Shown here: in pieces, positions 53,959-63,848 of the stretch | Layout: every line of letters begins with the position of its first letter | Numbering within the stretch: the stretch's first letter is position 1 | NCBI RefSeq assembly: GCF_003065485.1 | Contig: NZ_CP026951.1 | Coordinates: forward strand, 310,001-374,000 | Source: Salinibacterium hongtaonis | GTDB taxonomy: Bacteria; Actinomycetota; Actinomycetes; Actinomycetales; Microbacteriaceae | Reading direction: 5' to 3' | DNA length: 64,000 nt | The notes under the pieces: model-generated | Databases searched by the model: none | Told to the model about the DNA's origin: nothing | Seen by the model: the letters and a program-made list of their open reading frames with translations, nothing else | Program-made: the position numbers and the translations under genes

Positions 53959-54470
53959 CCACGACGGTTTCAGCGCAGCCCGGAGTTCCCGCAGGATCCG
54001 ACCCGCGCGATGTCGCCGCGCTGAGGCCCGCGCTCGGGACGATGGCGACCTCGGTAACCCTCATCACTACCCGGCACGAGGGTCGCGACTACGGGTTCAC
54101 GGCTAACAGCTTCACCTCGGTGTCGTCGGAGCCGCCGCTCGTGGCGGTGTTTCTCGCCGATACGGCGGAGTGCTATCCGGCGTTCCAGGAGGCCGACCAG
54201 GTTGTCGTGAACGTGCTCGCCGAGGGCCAGGGCGATCTGGCCATGCACTTCGCTCGCAAGCACGACGACAAGTTCGCCTCTGTCGACCTCGACCCAGCGC
54301 ATCCCGCAGTCCCCGTGGTCGAAGGGTCGATGGCCGCAATTCTCGGCACGGTCGAGAGCCGCCTCACCGCAGGCGATCACCTAATGCTGCTGATCGCCGT
54401 CGACCACGTGGAGCACCACGATCGTGAACCGCTCGTCTACCAGAACCGCGCCTTCAGAAAGTTGATCTGA
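53955..54470 (+). CDS. Flavin reductase (RutF/HpaC-like domain)
   Basis: A 171-residue split-barrel flavin reductase. GTMATSVTLITTRHEGRDYGFTANSFTSVSSEPPLVAVFL is the signature, and HFARKHDDKF and DHLMLLIAVDHVEHHDREPLVYQNRAF complete the family (broken here by fewer than 20 residues each in my reading). It would reduce FMN with NADH for the monooxygenases at 57559 and 59282. Its ATG overlaps the FMN reductase stop (ATGA). Two distinct reductases in one operon are unusual and may match the two oxygenases. Confidence 0.92.
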   Translation: MTTTVSAQPGVPAGSDPRDVAALRPALGTMATSVTLITTRHEGRDYGFTANSFTSVSSEPPLVAVFLADTAECYPAFQEADQVVVNVLAEGQGDLAMHFARKHDDKFASVDLDPAHPAVPVVEGSMAAILGTVESRLTAGDHLMLLIAVDHVEHHDREPLVYQNRAFRKLI

Positions 54471-55324
54471 TGACTCAGTCGCCGCCGTCCGCCGCAATCA
54501 GCCTCACGAACGCCCGCCGCATCTACGGATCGGGCGAGACCGAAATGGTCGCTCTCAACGGTGTCGACCTCGATATCGCCCCGGGCCGATTTGTGAGTGT
54601 GATCGGCCCGAGCGGCTGCGGAAAATCGACGCTGCTGCGACTCATCGCCGGTCTTGAGCAGCCAGACGACGGTGCCGTCAGCGTCTATGGGGTGACACCG
54701 GAAGTGGCATGCTCGGCCAAAATGGTGGGCCTGGTTCCGCAGGCGCCCGCGCTTTTGCCCTGGCTCAACGTGCTGCAGAACGTGTCTCTGCCGCACAAGA
54801 TCAACAAGGGCGCCGACAAGAAGCGGCCAGCGGCGGCCCAAGCGATCGAGACCGCGAGCGGCATGTCAGAGATCCCCGATATGAAGGAGCTGCTGAGGCT
54901 GGCCGGGCTCGGCGAGGCGATGCACAAGCTGCCGGCAGAGCTCTCCGGTGGAATGCAGCAGCGCACCGCCATCGTGCGAGCGTTTGGGCTTCGCCCCGAC
55001 GTGATGCTGCTCGACGAGCCGTTCTCGGCGCTCGACGAATTCACCCGCGAAAGCCTGCAGGAGCAGCTGCTTGATCTGTGGGACGAGATGAAGTCCACGG
55101 TCGTTTTCGTAACGCACTCTGTGAGCGAGGCGGTTCGGCTCTCGGACACCGTGATCGTGATGGCACCCAATCCGGGCCGCATCGTCGACGTCATCGACAT
55201 CGAGCTCGCCCGCCCCCGCAGCGCCTCAATGATCAAAACGGCCGCCTTTCACCAGTACGAAGACCTCATCCGCGAAAGCCTGCAGAACGCGTGGCGCTCG
55301 CCCGAAACCCAGAACGCCGCCTAG
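54470..55324 (+). CDS. ABC transporter ATP-binding protein (SsuB/TauB-like)
   Basis: A 284-residue ATPase. Walker A is GPSGCGKST, the Q-loop is GLVPQAPALLPWLNV, the signature is LSGGMQQRTAI, Walker B is VMLLDEPFSALD, and the H-loop is FVTHSVSEAV. A long insertion (KINKGADKKRPAAAQAIETA, about residues 108-140) sits between the Q-loop and signature and is unusual. It overlaps the previous gene by one base (TGATG). It partners the permease at 55335 to import the substrate of the operon. Confidence 0.93.
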   Translation: MTQSPPSAAISLTNARRIYGSGETEMVALNGVDLDIAPGRFVSVIGPSGCGKSTLLRLIAGLEQPDDGAVSVYGVTPEVACSAKMVGLVPQAPALLPWLNVLQNVSLPHKINKGADKKRPAAAQAIETASGMSEIPDMKELLRLAGLGEAMHKLPAELSGGMQQRTAIVRAFGLRPDVMLLDEPFSALDEFTRESLQEQLLDLWDEMKSTVVFVTHSVSEAVRLSDTVIVMAPNPGRIVDVIDIELARPRSASMIKTAAFHQYEDLIRESLQNAWRSPETQNAA

Positions 55325-55334
55325 GAGGTACGGG

Positions 55335-56216
55335 ATGACCACAGTTGATGCTCCTCGTGCAGTAACGACGCCGGGGGATGCCACGCCTCCCGTGCGAAAG
55401 GCGGCCTCGATGTCGATCTATAACCCGCGGCACGCCAACTCACGCCTTAAGTTCGTGCGGCCAAGCCGATGGCTGCCGGTCACCGTTATGGTCGCCGTTC
55501 TCGCGGTGCTGTGGCAGATCGGCACCGTGACGATGCCCTACCTGTTGCCACCGCTCTCCACCATCGGAGACACCATGTTCGGCAACCCCACGTTCTATCT
55601 CAAGAACGCGTGGATCACCCTTCAAGAAGCGCTGATCGGCCTGGTCATCGCCTTCGTCGCATCGTTTCTTCTCGCGATCGTGATGAGCGAGATTCCCATC
55701 GTGCGGCGGGCCGTGATGCCCCTCGCCGTGGTCATGAACGTGACACCGCTGGTGGCCATCGCCCCGGCACTCGTCGTGGCCTTTGGCTTTGGCCCAGAAC
55801 CCAAGCTCATCGTCACCGCCCTGTGCTGCTTCTTTCCCATCCTCATCAACGTGTCGATCGGTTTGCGCACCGTGCCAGCCCCCGTGCTGCAGTTCTACAC
55901 AACGATCAAAGCGTCCCGTGCAGAAATGCTCTGGCATGTGCGCATCCCGAGTTCGCTGCCGTACCTTTTCGCCGCCCTCAAGATCGTGTTCCCGCTCTCG
56001 ATCATCGGCGCCGTGGTCGCCGAAATGGCGGCCCCCGGTGCGGCCGAAGGGCTCGGCACCGTGATCACGATGGCGAGCTCCAACAACAAGCTGCCCGTGA
56101 TCTACGCCTCAATTTTCGTGCTCGCCATGATGGGCTCCGCACTGCTCGCCGTCGTCACGGCGGCAGAGAAAAAGGTTCTCCACTGGCACGAATCCCGCGT
56201 CGGAGCGCTGGAGTAG
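55335..56216 (+). CDS. ABC transporter permease (SsuC/TauC-like)
   Basis: A 293-residue membrane protein with six hydrophobic segments after a soluble N-terminus of about 45 residues. The EAA-like loop is in TTIKASRAEMLWHVRIPSSLP, contacting the ATPase. The family imports sulfonates, pyrimidine precursors and similar organic anions. It follows the ATPase gene by 10 bp with GGAGG, inside the operon. Confidence 0.93.
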   Translation: MTTVDAPRAVTTPGDATPPVRKAASMSIYNPRHANSRLKFVRPSRWLPVTVMVAVLAVLWQIGTVTMPYLLPPLSTIGDTMFGNPTFYLKNAWITLQEALIGLVIAFVASFLLAIVMSEIPIVRRAVMPLAVVMNVTPLVAIAPALVVAFGFGPEPKLIVTALCCFFPILINVSIGLRTVPAPVLQFYTTIKASRAEMLWHVRIPSSLPYLFAALKIVFPLSIIGAVVAEMAAPGAAEGLGTVITMASSNNKLPVIYASIFVLAMMGSALLAVVTAAEKKVLHWHESRVGALE

Positions 56217-56265
56217 GCGCAGCATCCGAACCGCGCCTCGCCACAGCATCCGCTCGCCTACCTCG

Positions 56266-56304
56266 CCCTCACCCAGCACCCTCACCCAGCACCCTCACCC
56301 AGCA
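56266..56304 (+). repeat. Three 13-bp tandem repeats before the binding-protein gene
   Basis: CCCTCACCCAGCA occurs exactly three times in a row between the permease stop and the binding-protein start. The unit is not a multiple of three and is untranslated, so copy number could vary and affect the intercistronic RNA. Confidence 0.95.
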
Positions 56305-56344
56305 CAGCTCTGCCCACCGCATCCCGCTCACCAAGGAGATTCAG

Positions 56345-57445
56345 ATGAAGGCACGCACGACATCCATGGCTCGCACTACAGCCGCAAGCATCGGAGCACT
56401 CGCTCTTATCGCGGGGCTCGCGGCATGCTCCAGCAGCGACGCCGCAGAAACCGGCGCGGAGAAGGCCATCTCGGCAGAACGCTGCGAGGAGAACAAGGCT
56501 GCCGGCGAGATCGGATTTCTCACGGGCTACCAGTACCAGGCTTCCGCCTCGATTCTCGAAGTGCTGGCAGCCGAGAAGCTCGGCTACTTTGATGCGCTGT
56601 GCCTCGACGTGACGATTCAGCCCGGCACGGGGGACACCGGTCAGAGTGCTCAGCTCGTCGCCGCCGGCACCGTGAAGTTCACCGCCGTGAGCCAGCAGAA
56701 CCTGATGCAGGCAGCCGACAGCGGAATCGAGCTGCTCGGCATCTCGTCGTACTCCAATGTGGGCCTCGAGATCTTGATGACCGACACCGATATCACCGAC
56801 CTCACTGACCTCGACGGCAGCATCCTCGGTCACAAGGGGGACATGCCTCCCGCGGTTCAGGCCATGCTCGATAACGCGGGGGTCGACGTCGCTTCGCTGC
56901 AGCAGGTCGTGGTCGGCTATGACCCGAGCGTTCTGCCCCGCGGTCAGGTCGACTCTCTGACGGGGTTCATCTCCAATGAGCCCAACCTGCTTGAGGCAAC
57001 GGGAGACGACGTCACGGTCTGGCGGCCGTATGACTTCGACGTGCCCTCCTCACTCGGAGCCCTTGCCGTGAACCCCGAGTTTGCGGCCGAGCACCCCACG
57101 GTGGTCGAAGACTTCTTGCGCGCAGCCCTGCACGCGTATGAATACTGCAGCGACAACGGCGAAGAATGCGTCGGCTACGCGGCCGACATCAGCGGCGAAG
57201 GCTACGACGCAGCGCACAACCTCAAGATCTGGCAGACCGAGATCGGCATCATCGCCGAGAGCAAGGCAGAGGGAATCAACCTGGGTGCGCTCGACCTGGC
57301 CAACATCGAAACACTCGTGGGCATGCTCACCGAGTACAAGCTGCTCGAGAACGAGCTCACCGTAGACGACGCCACCGCCATGTTCGACACGAGCTTCATC
57401 GAGAACATCTACGCCGACGGCACCCTCATCTGGCCGGCGCCCTAA
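56345..57445 (+). CDS. NMT1/SsuA-type substrate-binding lipoprotein
   Basis: A 366-residue binding protein. The signal ends with lipobox GLAAC (lipidated Cys about 28). The NMT1/ThiY-like domain follows: IGFLTGYQYQASASILEVLAAEKLGYFDAL, LVAAGTVKFTAVSQQNLMQA, and DITDLTDLDGSILGHKGDMP (each read in parts). The mature protein has several extra Cys residues (CEEN, CLDV, YCSD, CVGY), which is unusual and suggests one or two disulfides. It would capture the operon's substrate at the membrane. GGAGATTCAG precedes the ATG. Confidence 0.92.
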   Translation: MKARTTSMARTTAASIGALALIAGLAACSSSDAAETGAEKAISAERCEENKAAGEIGFLTGYQYQASASILEVLAAEKLGYFDALCLDVTIQPGTGDTGQSAQLVAAGTVKFTAVSQQNLMQAADSGIELLGISSYSNVGLEILMTDTDITDLTDLDGSILGHKGDMPPAVQAMLDNAGVDVASLQQVVVGYDPSVLPRGQVDSLTGFISNEPNLLEATGDDVTVWRPYDFDVPSSLGALAVNPEFAAEHPTVVEDFLRAALHAYEYCSDNGEECVGYAADISGEGYDAAHNLKIWQTEIGIIAESKAEGINLGALDLANIETLVGMLTEYKLLENELTVDDATAMFDTSFIENIYADGTLIWPAP

Positions 57446-57472
57446 GGCATCACGGCATCTCAGCACGACAGG

Positions 57473-57498
57473 CCGGTCCCCTCGATAGAGGGGGCCGG
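57473..57498 (+). promoter_or_regulatory. Intercistronic hairpin after the binding-protein gene
   Basis: CCGGTCCCCTC pairs with GAGGGGGCCGG around GATA, with no T run. In ABC operons such stems often protect the upstream binding-protein mRNA or reduce read-through to the downstream enzymes. Confidence 0.65.
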
Positions 57499-57558
57499 AC
57501 CCCGGCGGATCTCCGCGGACACCCAGAACGGCACTACCTCCACGGATAGGAACTCATC

Positions 57559-58623
57559 ATGACCGAATACGGAGTCTTTCTCCCCGTCGCAGCTGGCGGC
57601 TGGATGATCTCAGAGACCGCGCCATACCCGCCAGCAACCTACGAATACAACAAGCAGGTAGCCCAGCTTGCCGAGGGCATGGGGCTCGATTTCATCATGG
57701 CGATGGCCAAATGGCGCGGCTTCGGCGGAACCACCGACCACTGGGGGGAGTCGCTCGAATCCATGACCATGATGGCGGGGCTCGCCGAGGCGACCTCCAC
57801 CATCAAAGTGTGGGCAACCGTGCACGCCAACCTGGTGAACCCCGCCTTCGCGGCCAAGGTTTTCTCGACCCTGCAGCAGATCGCTCAGGGACGCATCGGC
57901 ATGAACATCGTCAACGGCTCTTATGCCGACGAGTTTGAGGCGATGGGAGCCTGGGACCCCAACATGACCCACGCCGAGCGCTACCGCATGACGAACGAAT
58001 GGGTCGATGTGGTCACGCAGCTCTGGGAGAAAGACTCCGTCACGTTCGACGGTGAGTTCTTTACCCTCACCGACTGTGAATCCCGGCCCCGCCCCTCGAT
58101 CAAGCCCGAGATCATTTCGGCCGGTCGCTCCGAGAGCGGCCGCGACTTTCAGGCGACCTGGTCGGATGGCGGATTCCTCGGCTCGGATTCCCTTGAACAG
58201 ATGGCCGAGTTCTCTCGGGACGTGCATGCGCGGGCCGCGGCAAAGGGCCGCACCACCAAGACCTATTCGATGCTCACGATCGTTCTAGCCGAGACCGACG
58301 AGGCTGCGGAGGCCAAGGCAGCGCTCTACGGCGCCGGGCTCGACCGCGAGGCACTCTCCAACATGCGCCGCTCCTGGGGGTGGGATGCCGACCGGGCTCT
58401 GTCGTGGGCGGAGGACGCTAAGGGAGAAGAGGCATTCCAGACGCCGTATGTCGTGGGCTCGCCGGCGACCATCATCGACCGCATCCGCAATGTGGTCACC
58501 ACAGCCGAGCTTGACGGTCTCATGCTGATCTTTCCCGACTATGTCAACGACATGCCCGTCTTCGGCGAGACCGTGCTTCCCTCCCTGCGCGCGGCAGACG
58601 ACCAGGCAACGGCCGCGGCATGA
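57559..58623 (+). CDS. RutA-like FMNH2-dependent monooxygenase
   Basis: A 354-residue luciferase-like (LLM) TIM-barrel monooxygenase. Its closest recognised relative is RutA, which opens the uracil ring. MAKWRGFGG, SLESMTMMAGLAEATS, GRIGMNIVNG and EFEAMGAWDP align with RutA. Thr87 (VWAT) and Asn116 (GRIGMN) occupy the RutA T105 and N134 positions that position O2 at the flavin N5. Right after VNG, RutA has Trp and this protein has Ser121, so the pocket is probably larger. It needs reduced FMN from the two reductases upstream. The gene overlaps the next (ATGA). Substrate unknown: uracil-like ring or a flavin/lumichrome pyrimidinedione. Confidence 0.88.
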   Translation: MTEYGVFLPVAAGGWMISETAPYPPATYEYNKQVAQLAEGMGLDFIMAMAKWRGFGGTTDHWGESLESMTMMAGLAEATSTIKVWATVHANLVNPAFAAKVFSTLQQIAQGRIGMNIVNGSYADEFEAMGAWDPNMTHAERYRMTNEWVDVVTQLWEKDSVTFDGEFFTLTDCESRPRPSIKPEIISAGRSESGRDFQATWSDGGFLGSDSLEQMAEFSRDVHARAAAKGRTTKTYSMLTIVLAETDEAAEAKAALYGAGLDREALSNMRRSWGWDADRALSWAEDAKGEEAFQTPYVVGSPATIIDRIRNVVTTAELDGLMLIFPDYVNDMPVFGETVLPSLRAADDQATAAA

Positions 58624-59285
58624 CGGCGCTGGCCGAGCGCCGGCTCGCAACACTCACCAGTGCCACCGAGAAGCCGGCTCTCATCGTGGTCGACGTTCAA
58701 AAGTCGTTCGGCTCGCCGGATTACCTGGCGGACTACGGCCTCACCCCCGAGGCGCTGGTCGCGCTCGATGCAGCGGTCGGCAGCATCGAATCGATCGTGG
58801 CGTCCGCTCGCTCGCTCGGGGTGGCGATCGTGTGGGTCGAGCTGGCCTCCGACCCCGGCAATCGGTGGCGCGCAAGTCAGTGGCTTCGTGAGGGAGATCT
58901 CGAGGCCCCGTATAGCCCGGGTGAGCCCTGCGTGATCGGCACCGAGGGAGCCGAGTGGTTCAGGGTCGCCCCTGCTGAGGGGGAGTTGAGGGTTCGCAAG
59001 AGGGGCTACAGCGGTTTTCTCGGCACGAACCTTGCCGAGCAGCTTCACGCTCGGGGCATCACCTGGGTCACGGTGGTTGGTCTGACCAGTGAGTGCTGCG
59101 TCGCTGCGACCGCAGAAGACGCCATGCAACTCGATTGGCCCGTGGTGATTCCTGCGGATGCGACCGCCGCCTACGACCTCCGCATCCACGAGAACGCAGT
59201 GGAGATGCTTGCGCTCAACGTTGCTGCGATCGCCACGGTCGACGAGGTCGTGCAGCTCTGGCGCGAGATCGAGGCAGCCCAGTGA
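58620..59285 (+). CDS. RutB-like cysteine amidohydrolase (isochorismatase fold)
   Basis: A 221-residue isochorismatase-superfamily hydrolase. The catalytic triad is visible: Asp in LIVVDVQKSFG, Lys in RVRKRGYSGFLGTNL and Cys in TSECCVAATAEDA. RutB, next to RutA in the uracil pathway, has the same fold and K-x-x-YSGF pattern and hydrolyses ureidoacrylate. It probably hydrolyses the amide or ureide produced by the RutA-like enzyme. The ATG overlaps the upstream stop and its TGA overlaps the next GTG. Confidence 0.88.
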   Translation: MTALAERRLATLTSATEKPALIVVDVQKSFGSPDYLADYGLTPEALVALDAAVGSIESIVASARSLGVAIVWVELASDPGNRWRASQWLREGDLEAPYSPGEPCVIGTEGAEWFRVAPAEGELRVRKRGYSGFLGTNLAEQLHARGITWVTVVGLTSECCVAATAEDAMQLDWPVVIPADATAAYDLRIHENAVEMLALNVAAIATVDEVVQLWREIEAAQ

Positions 59286-60616
59286 GCGGCATGCACGTCG
59301 CCTACGATCTGTCGTTCACCCACACCGAGGGGCGCTGGGCTCGCGCCGGATCCTGGGTCGGGCGCACGTTTCCCGATGTGCGCATGTACCAGGAGATCGC
59401 GGTCTCGGCAGAGCGAGCCGGAATCGACATGCTCTTCTTTGGCGACGGCAGCGGCATTCCCGACACCTGGCGAGGCTCCATCGACCCCGCCGTCGAGTGG
59501 GGCATCCAATGGCCGAGGCAAGACATGAGCCCGTTCATCGCGGCCATGGCGGCCGTGACCAACCACATCGGGTTTGGGCTTACCTATTCGTCGACGTTCA
59601 TGCATCCGTTCTACGTTGCCCGACTGCTCAACTCGCTCGACCATGTGACGGGCGGGCGCCTCGCCTTTAACGTTGTGGCCTCAACCCGGCTTTCGGATGC
59701 TGCCAACTATGGATTCGATGGTCTGCTCGATCACTCCAAGCGTTATGAGCGCATGGAGGAGTTCATCGATGTGTGCACGGCGCTGTGGGATTCGGTTGCG
59801 GCGGATGCGATCGTGATGGATCGGGAGACGGGCAGATTTGCCGACCCCGCCAAGGTGAAACCGATCAACCACCGTGGTGAGTTCTTCGACGTGAAGGGGC
59901 CGCTGAGTTCCGTGCCCAGCCCGCAGGGGCACCCCGTGCTGGTGCAGGCGGGCAACTCGCCCCGAGGCATTGCGACCAGCGCCCGCTTCGCCGACGTCGT
60001 CTTCGGCTTCGGCGGGTCCCTATCGGGTCAGCAGCGGCACCGAGAGGCGCTCGACGCTGCGCTCGTTGCGGAGGGGCGAGACCCCTCTGCGGTGGGAATC
60101 CTGTGGGCCACGCAGGTGATTGTTGGGGCAACGCAGGGGGAGGCGGATGCGCGGCGCGACTCCGTGCTGTCATTCTGGAGCGACGAAGCGGTGGGGGCAT
60201 TCTTGTCGCACAACTCCGGCTTCGACTTCTCCACTGTGGGCCCGAGCGTGGTGCTTGGCGAGCTGCGCGACACCGTCGTAGCTTCGGGCGCGAGCCCCTC
60301 GGGCTTCGTCGGCGGCCTCGTCGACGAGTTCGGGGCAGATCATTCGCTCAGCCGAGCGGAGCTCTTTGAGCACGGCTGGCGGAGCGCCACTGGCCTGGAT
60401 CACACCCTGTGCGGAACCGCCGAGTCGGTTGCCGACGCACTCGAGGAGAACTTCGCGGCGACCGGCAGTCGCGGCGGCTACATGTTCTCGTCGCCGCTGT
60501 CGATGCCGTCCGGATTCGACGACCTGTCGCAACTGCTGGTTCCCGAGCTGCGCAGGCGGGGATCCCTCGCGCCGCAGTATGCAGGGTCGACCCTGCGCGA
60601 GAACCTCGCCTCGTGA
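59282..60616 (+). CDS. NtaA/SnaA/DszA-family FMNH2-dependent monooxygenase
   Basis: A 444-residue luciferase-like monooxygenase. Conserved features include GRTFPDVRMYQEIAVSAERA, HIGFGLTYSSTFMHPFYVAR and GGRLAFNVVAS. Thr101 and Asn130 align with the N5-oxygen-activating Thr and Asn of RutA and DszA. The family cleaves C-N or C-S bonds in chelators, thiophenes and, in riboflavin lyase, the ribityl side chain. The long C-terminal domain has a DHTLCGTAESVADALE tail typical of the NtaA group. It starts at GTG overlapping the previous TGA (GTGA); ATG at 59291 is the alternative. Confidence 0.9.
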   Translation: MSGMHVAYDLSFTHTEGRWARAGSWVGRTFPDVRMYQEIAVSAERAGIDMLFFGDGSGIPDTWRGSIDPAVEWGIQWPRQDMSPFIAAMAAVTNHIGFGLTYSSTFMHPFYVARLLNSLDHVTGGRLAFNVVASTRLSDAANYGFDGLLDHSKRYERMEEFIDVCTALWDSVAADAIVMDRETGRFADPAKVKPINHRGEFFDVKGPLSSVPSPQGHPVLVQAGNSPRGIATSARFADVVFGFGGSLSGQQRHREALDAALVAEGRDPSAVGILWATQVIVGATQGEADARRDSVLSFWSDEAVGAFLSHNSGFDFSTVGPSVVLGELRDTVVASGASPSGFVGGLVDEFGADHSLSRAELFEHGWRSATGLDHTLCGTAESVADALEENFAATGSRGGYMFSSPLSMPSGFDDLSQLLVPELRRRGSLAPQYAGSTLRENLAS

Positions 60617-61818
60617 GAGCCAGGCTCCCTGGCGAACGTGAGCAGACCATTCTGGTCTGCGCGCTCATCGGGGCGGCGCAGATGACGTGGGGCAGCATCG
60701 TGCCGGTGCTGCCCCTCTTCATGGAACAGTTCGGGCTCGGCGTCGTGATGCTCGGACCCGTCATTGCCGCGTTCGCGGTCGGACGAGTCGTAGCGAACAT
60801 TCCCGCCGGGCTCGCCCTGCGATGGTGGCGTCCCCGCTGGTACCTCCACTCCGTGCTGATCGCGTTAGCCCTGGTCACCGCCGTGACGGGTTTTGCCGCA
60901 GCTCCCGGGTTTCTCATCGCAGCCAGGGTTCTTGCGGGGGTGCTGGGCGGAGCCGCCGTCACCATCGGCTTCGCGGTTCTCGTTGCAGGAGCGCCCGCGG
61001 AACGCCGTGGCCGGGCGATGGCAACGGCCACGGTCGTGCAAATGGGTGCGGCCGCCGTCGGCTCCCTCGTGGGCGGGATCGCCGTGACGTATGTGGGTGT
61101 GCAGGGCGCTTTCATAGCATCCGCTGTTCCGCTGCTTCTCGTGATCGGCTGGGACGTGCTGCGGCCAGCAGCGTTTTATTGGGATGCGCACACCAGATCA
61201 GTGTCGGCGCTCGATGTTGAGCACCAGCGCGGGCCGGCGCCACGGGCGCGCCTCTCGGGCGGCTGGGGGCTGCTCGCGGCCCTGGCGGGGGTGTCGTTTG
61301 CCGCATTCTTCGCCCGATTTGCCGGAGAGCAGGGGCTTATTCCTGTGATGGCCTACGGGGAGGGCGGCATGACGCCGATAGGCCTCGGCATTGCGCTTGC
61401 CGCTGGCACCGTCGCGAGCCTGCTCGTGCTCGGCCCCGTCGGGAGATGGGTCGACCGGGGTGCTCGCACGAGTGTGGTGCTGGTCTCAGCCGTGGCAGCA
61501 TCCGCCGTGCTGATTGCGCTGCCCATGCTGGGCGAGCCCTTCGGTTTCGCGGTCGCCGTCGTTCTCTACAGCGTGGCCACGAGTGTCACCAACATCGTGC
61601 CCGGCGTCGTGACGGGGGAGCAGTACACCTCGAGAGAGGTGGGCACCGTGGTGGGAATCACGCGCACAGCGGGGGATGCCGGGGCCGCGATCGGGCCGCT
61701 CGTCGTGTTTGCGCTCGCCGCCACCAGCGCCATCGCCGGCCTCGTCGTGATGGCCGCAGTGCTGCTCGTGGCATCGGCCATGTTGTGCGCGGTGATGATT
61801 CACAAATCTGCTCGCTGA
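60613..61818 (+). CDS. MFS transporter
   Basis: A 401-residue transporter with 12 hydrophobic segments. The loop after helix 2 (PAGLALRWWRPRWYLH) matches the MFS motif A region loosely, and GRWVDRGARTSVVL is its repeat in the second half. It may import the substrate or export a product of the flavin operon. Its GTG overlaps the NtaA-like stop (GTGA), so it is part of the operon. It is the last gene; no terminator hairpin with T run is visible after it. Confidence 0.9.
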   Translation: MRARLPGEREQTILVCALIGAAQMTWGSIVPVLPLFMEQFGLGVVMLGPVIAAFAVGRVVANIPAGLALRWWRPRWYLHSVLIALALVTAVTGFAAAPGFLIAARVLAGVLGGAAVTIGFAVLVAGAPAERRGRAMATATVVQMGAAAVGSLVGGIAVTYVGVQGAFIASAVPLLLVIGWDVLRPAAFYWDAHTRSVSALDVEHQRGPAPRARLSGGWGLLAALAGVSFAAFFARFAGEQGLIPVMAYGEGGMTPIGLGIALAAGTVASLLVLGPVGRWVDRGARTSVVLVSAVAASAVLIALPMLGEPFGFAVAVVLYSVATSVTNIVPGVVTGEQYTSREVGTVVGITRTAGDAGAAIGPLVVFALAATSAIAGLVVMAAVLLVASAMLCAVMIHKSAR

Positions 61819-61876
61819 AGCCCCTCGAATTGGCGGTCGGTCAGGCGCATACTGGCAGCCACAAAAGGAGGACGAA

Positions 61877-63186
<1,310 letters not shown>

Positions 63187-63219
63187 TCACTGAGACTTTG
63201 GTGGGCGATGCCGGTGGAC

Positions 63220-63225
63220 GATACT
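63220..63225 (+). promoter_or_regulatory. -10 hexamer for leaderless lipoprotein gene
   Basis: GATACT ends 6 nt before the ATG at 63232. Confidence 0.4.
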
Positions 63226-63231
63226 GGAGCC

Positions 63232-63714
63232 ATGACCGCCAGAGGACTCCTTGCCGTTGCCGCCGCCGCGGCCATTCTCGCCCTCACCGGCTGCGCGTCG
63301 AGTGCTCAGCAGCCGGGTGCGTCGACCCCACCATCCGCTTCACCGACGGCCAGCGAGGAGAGTTCGATGGAAAGCATTGCGGACGAGGTTTTCACGGGTC
63401 TGCCCGAGGGCGTCGACACCCCGGCGGATGCTGGCAGCGGTCGACCGGATGCCGTGTGGGTCGAGCCAGGGGCAACCTTTGCGATTATCACCTGGGGCAG
63501 CTCGACCTGCCCGCCCGTCGCCCGCACTCTCGAGCAGATCGGCGACTCAGAAATCGCCATCCAGTTCGATCGCAATGCGCGAACCATGTGCACGATGGAC
63601 TTCGTGCCCACGAGCCACGTCTTCTCGGTCCCCGAGGGCGTCGTGGTGCCTCCGCTGCTCATCACGATGACGGCAGAAGAGCTAGACGGCCCCGTCGAAT
63701 TCGAGCTTCCCTAG
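63232..63714 (+). CDS. Secreted lipoprotein, unknown function
   Basis: A 160-residue protein. The signal ends with lipobox LTGC (lipidated Cys about 21), a Ser/Pro/Thr linker follows, then a compact beta-rich domain beginning DAVWVEPGATFAIITWGSST. Two mature Cys (TCPPV and TMCTM) may pair. No family recognised. I chose ATG at 63232 because the signal peptide starts there and a -10-like hexamer lies 6 nt upstream. Confidence 0.78.
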   Translation: MTARGLLAVAAAAAILALTGCASSAQQPGASTPPSASPTASEESSMESIADEVFTGLPEGVDTPADAGSGRPDAVWVEPGATFAIITWGSSTCPPVARTLEQIGDSEIAIQFDRNARTMCTMDFVPTSHVFSVPEGVVVPPLLITMTAEELDGPVEFELP

Positions 63715-63733
63715 CGACACGCACGAGGTAACT

Positions 63734-63765
63734 GGGCATCCCGTGGGCGTCTCGTGGGAATGCCC
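63734..63765 (+). terminator. Possible terminator hairpin after the lipoprotein gene
   Basis: GGGCATCCC (63734-63742) pairs with GGGAATGCCC (63756-63765) with one bulged A. No T run. Confidence 0.45.
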
Positions 63766-63848
63766 GGCGAAACCTCTGCGCTGCCTTGCCTCGAGACGAA
63801 CGGTGCTGAATCGTTGATGGCTCATCCGCGCGTTCTGAAAGGGATCCA

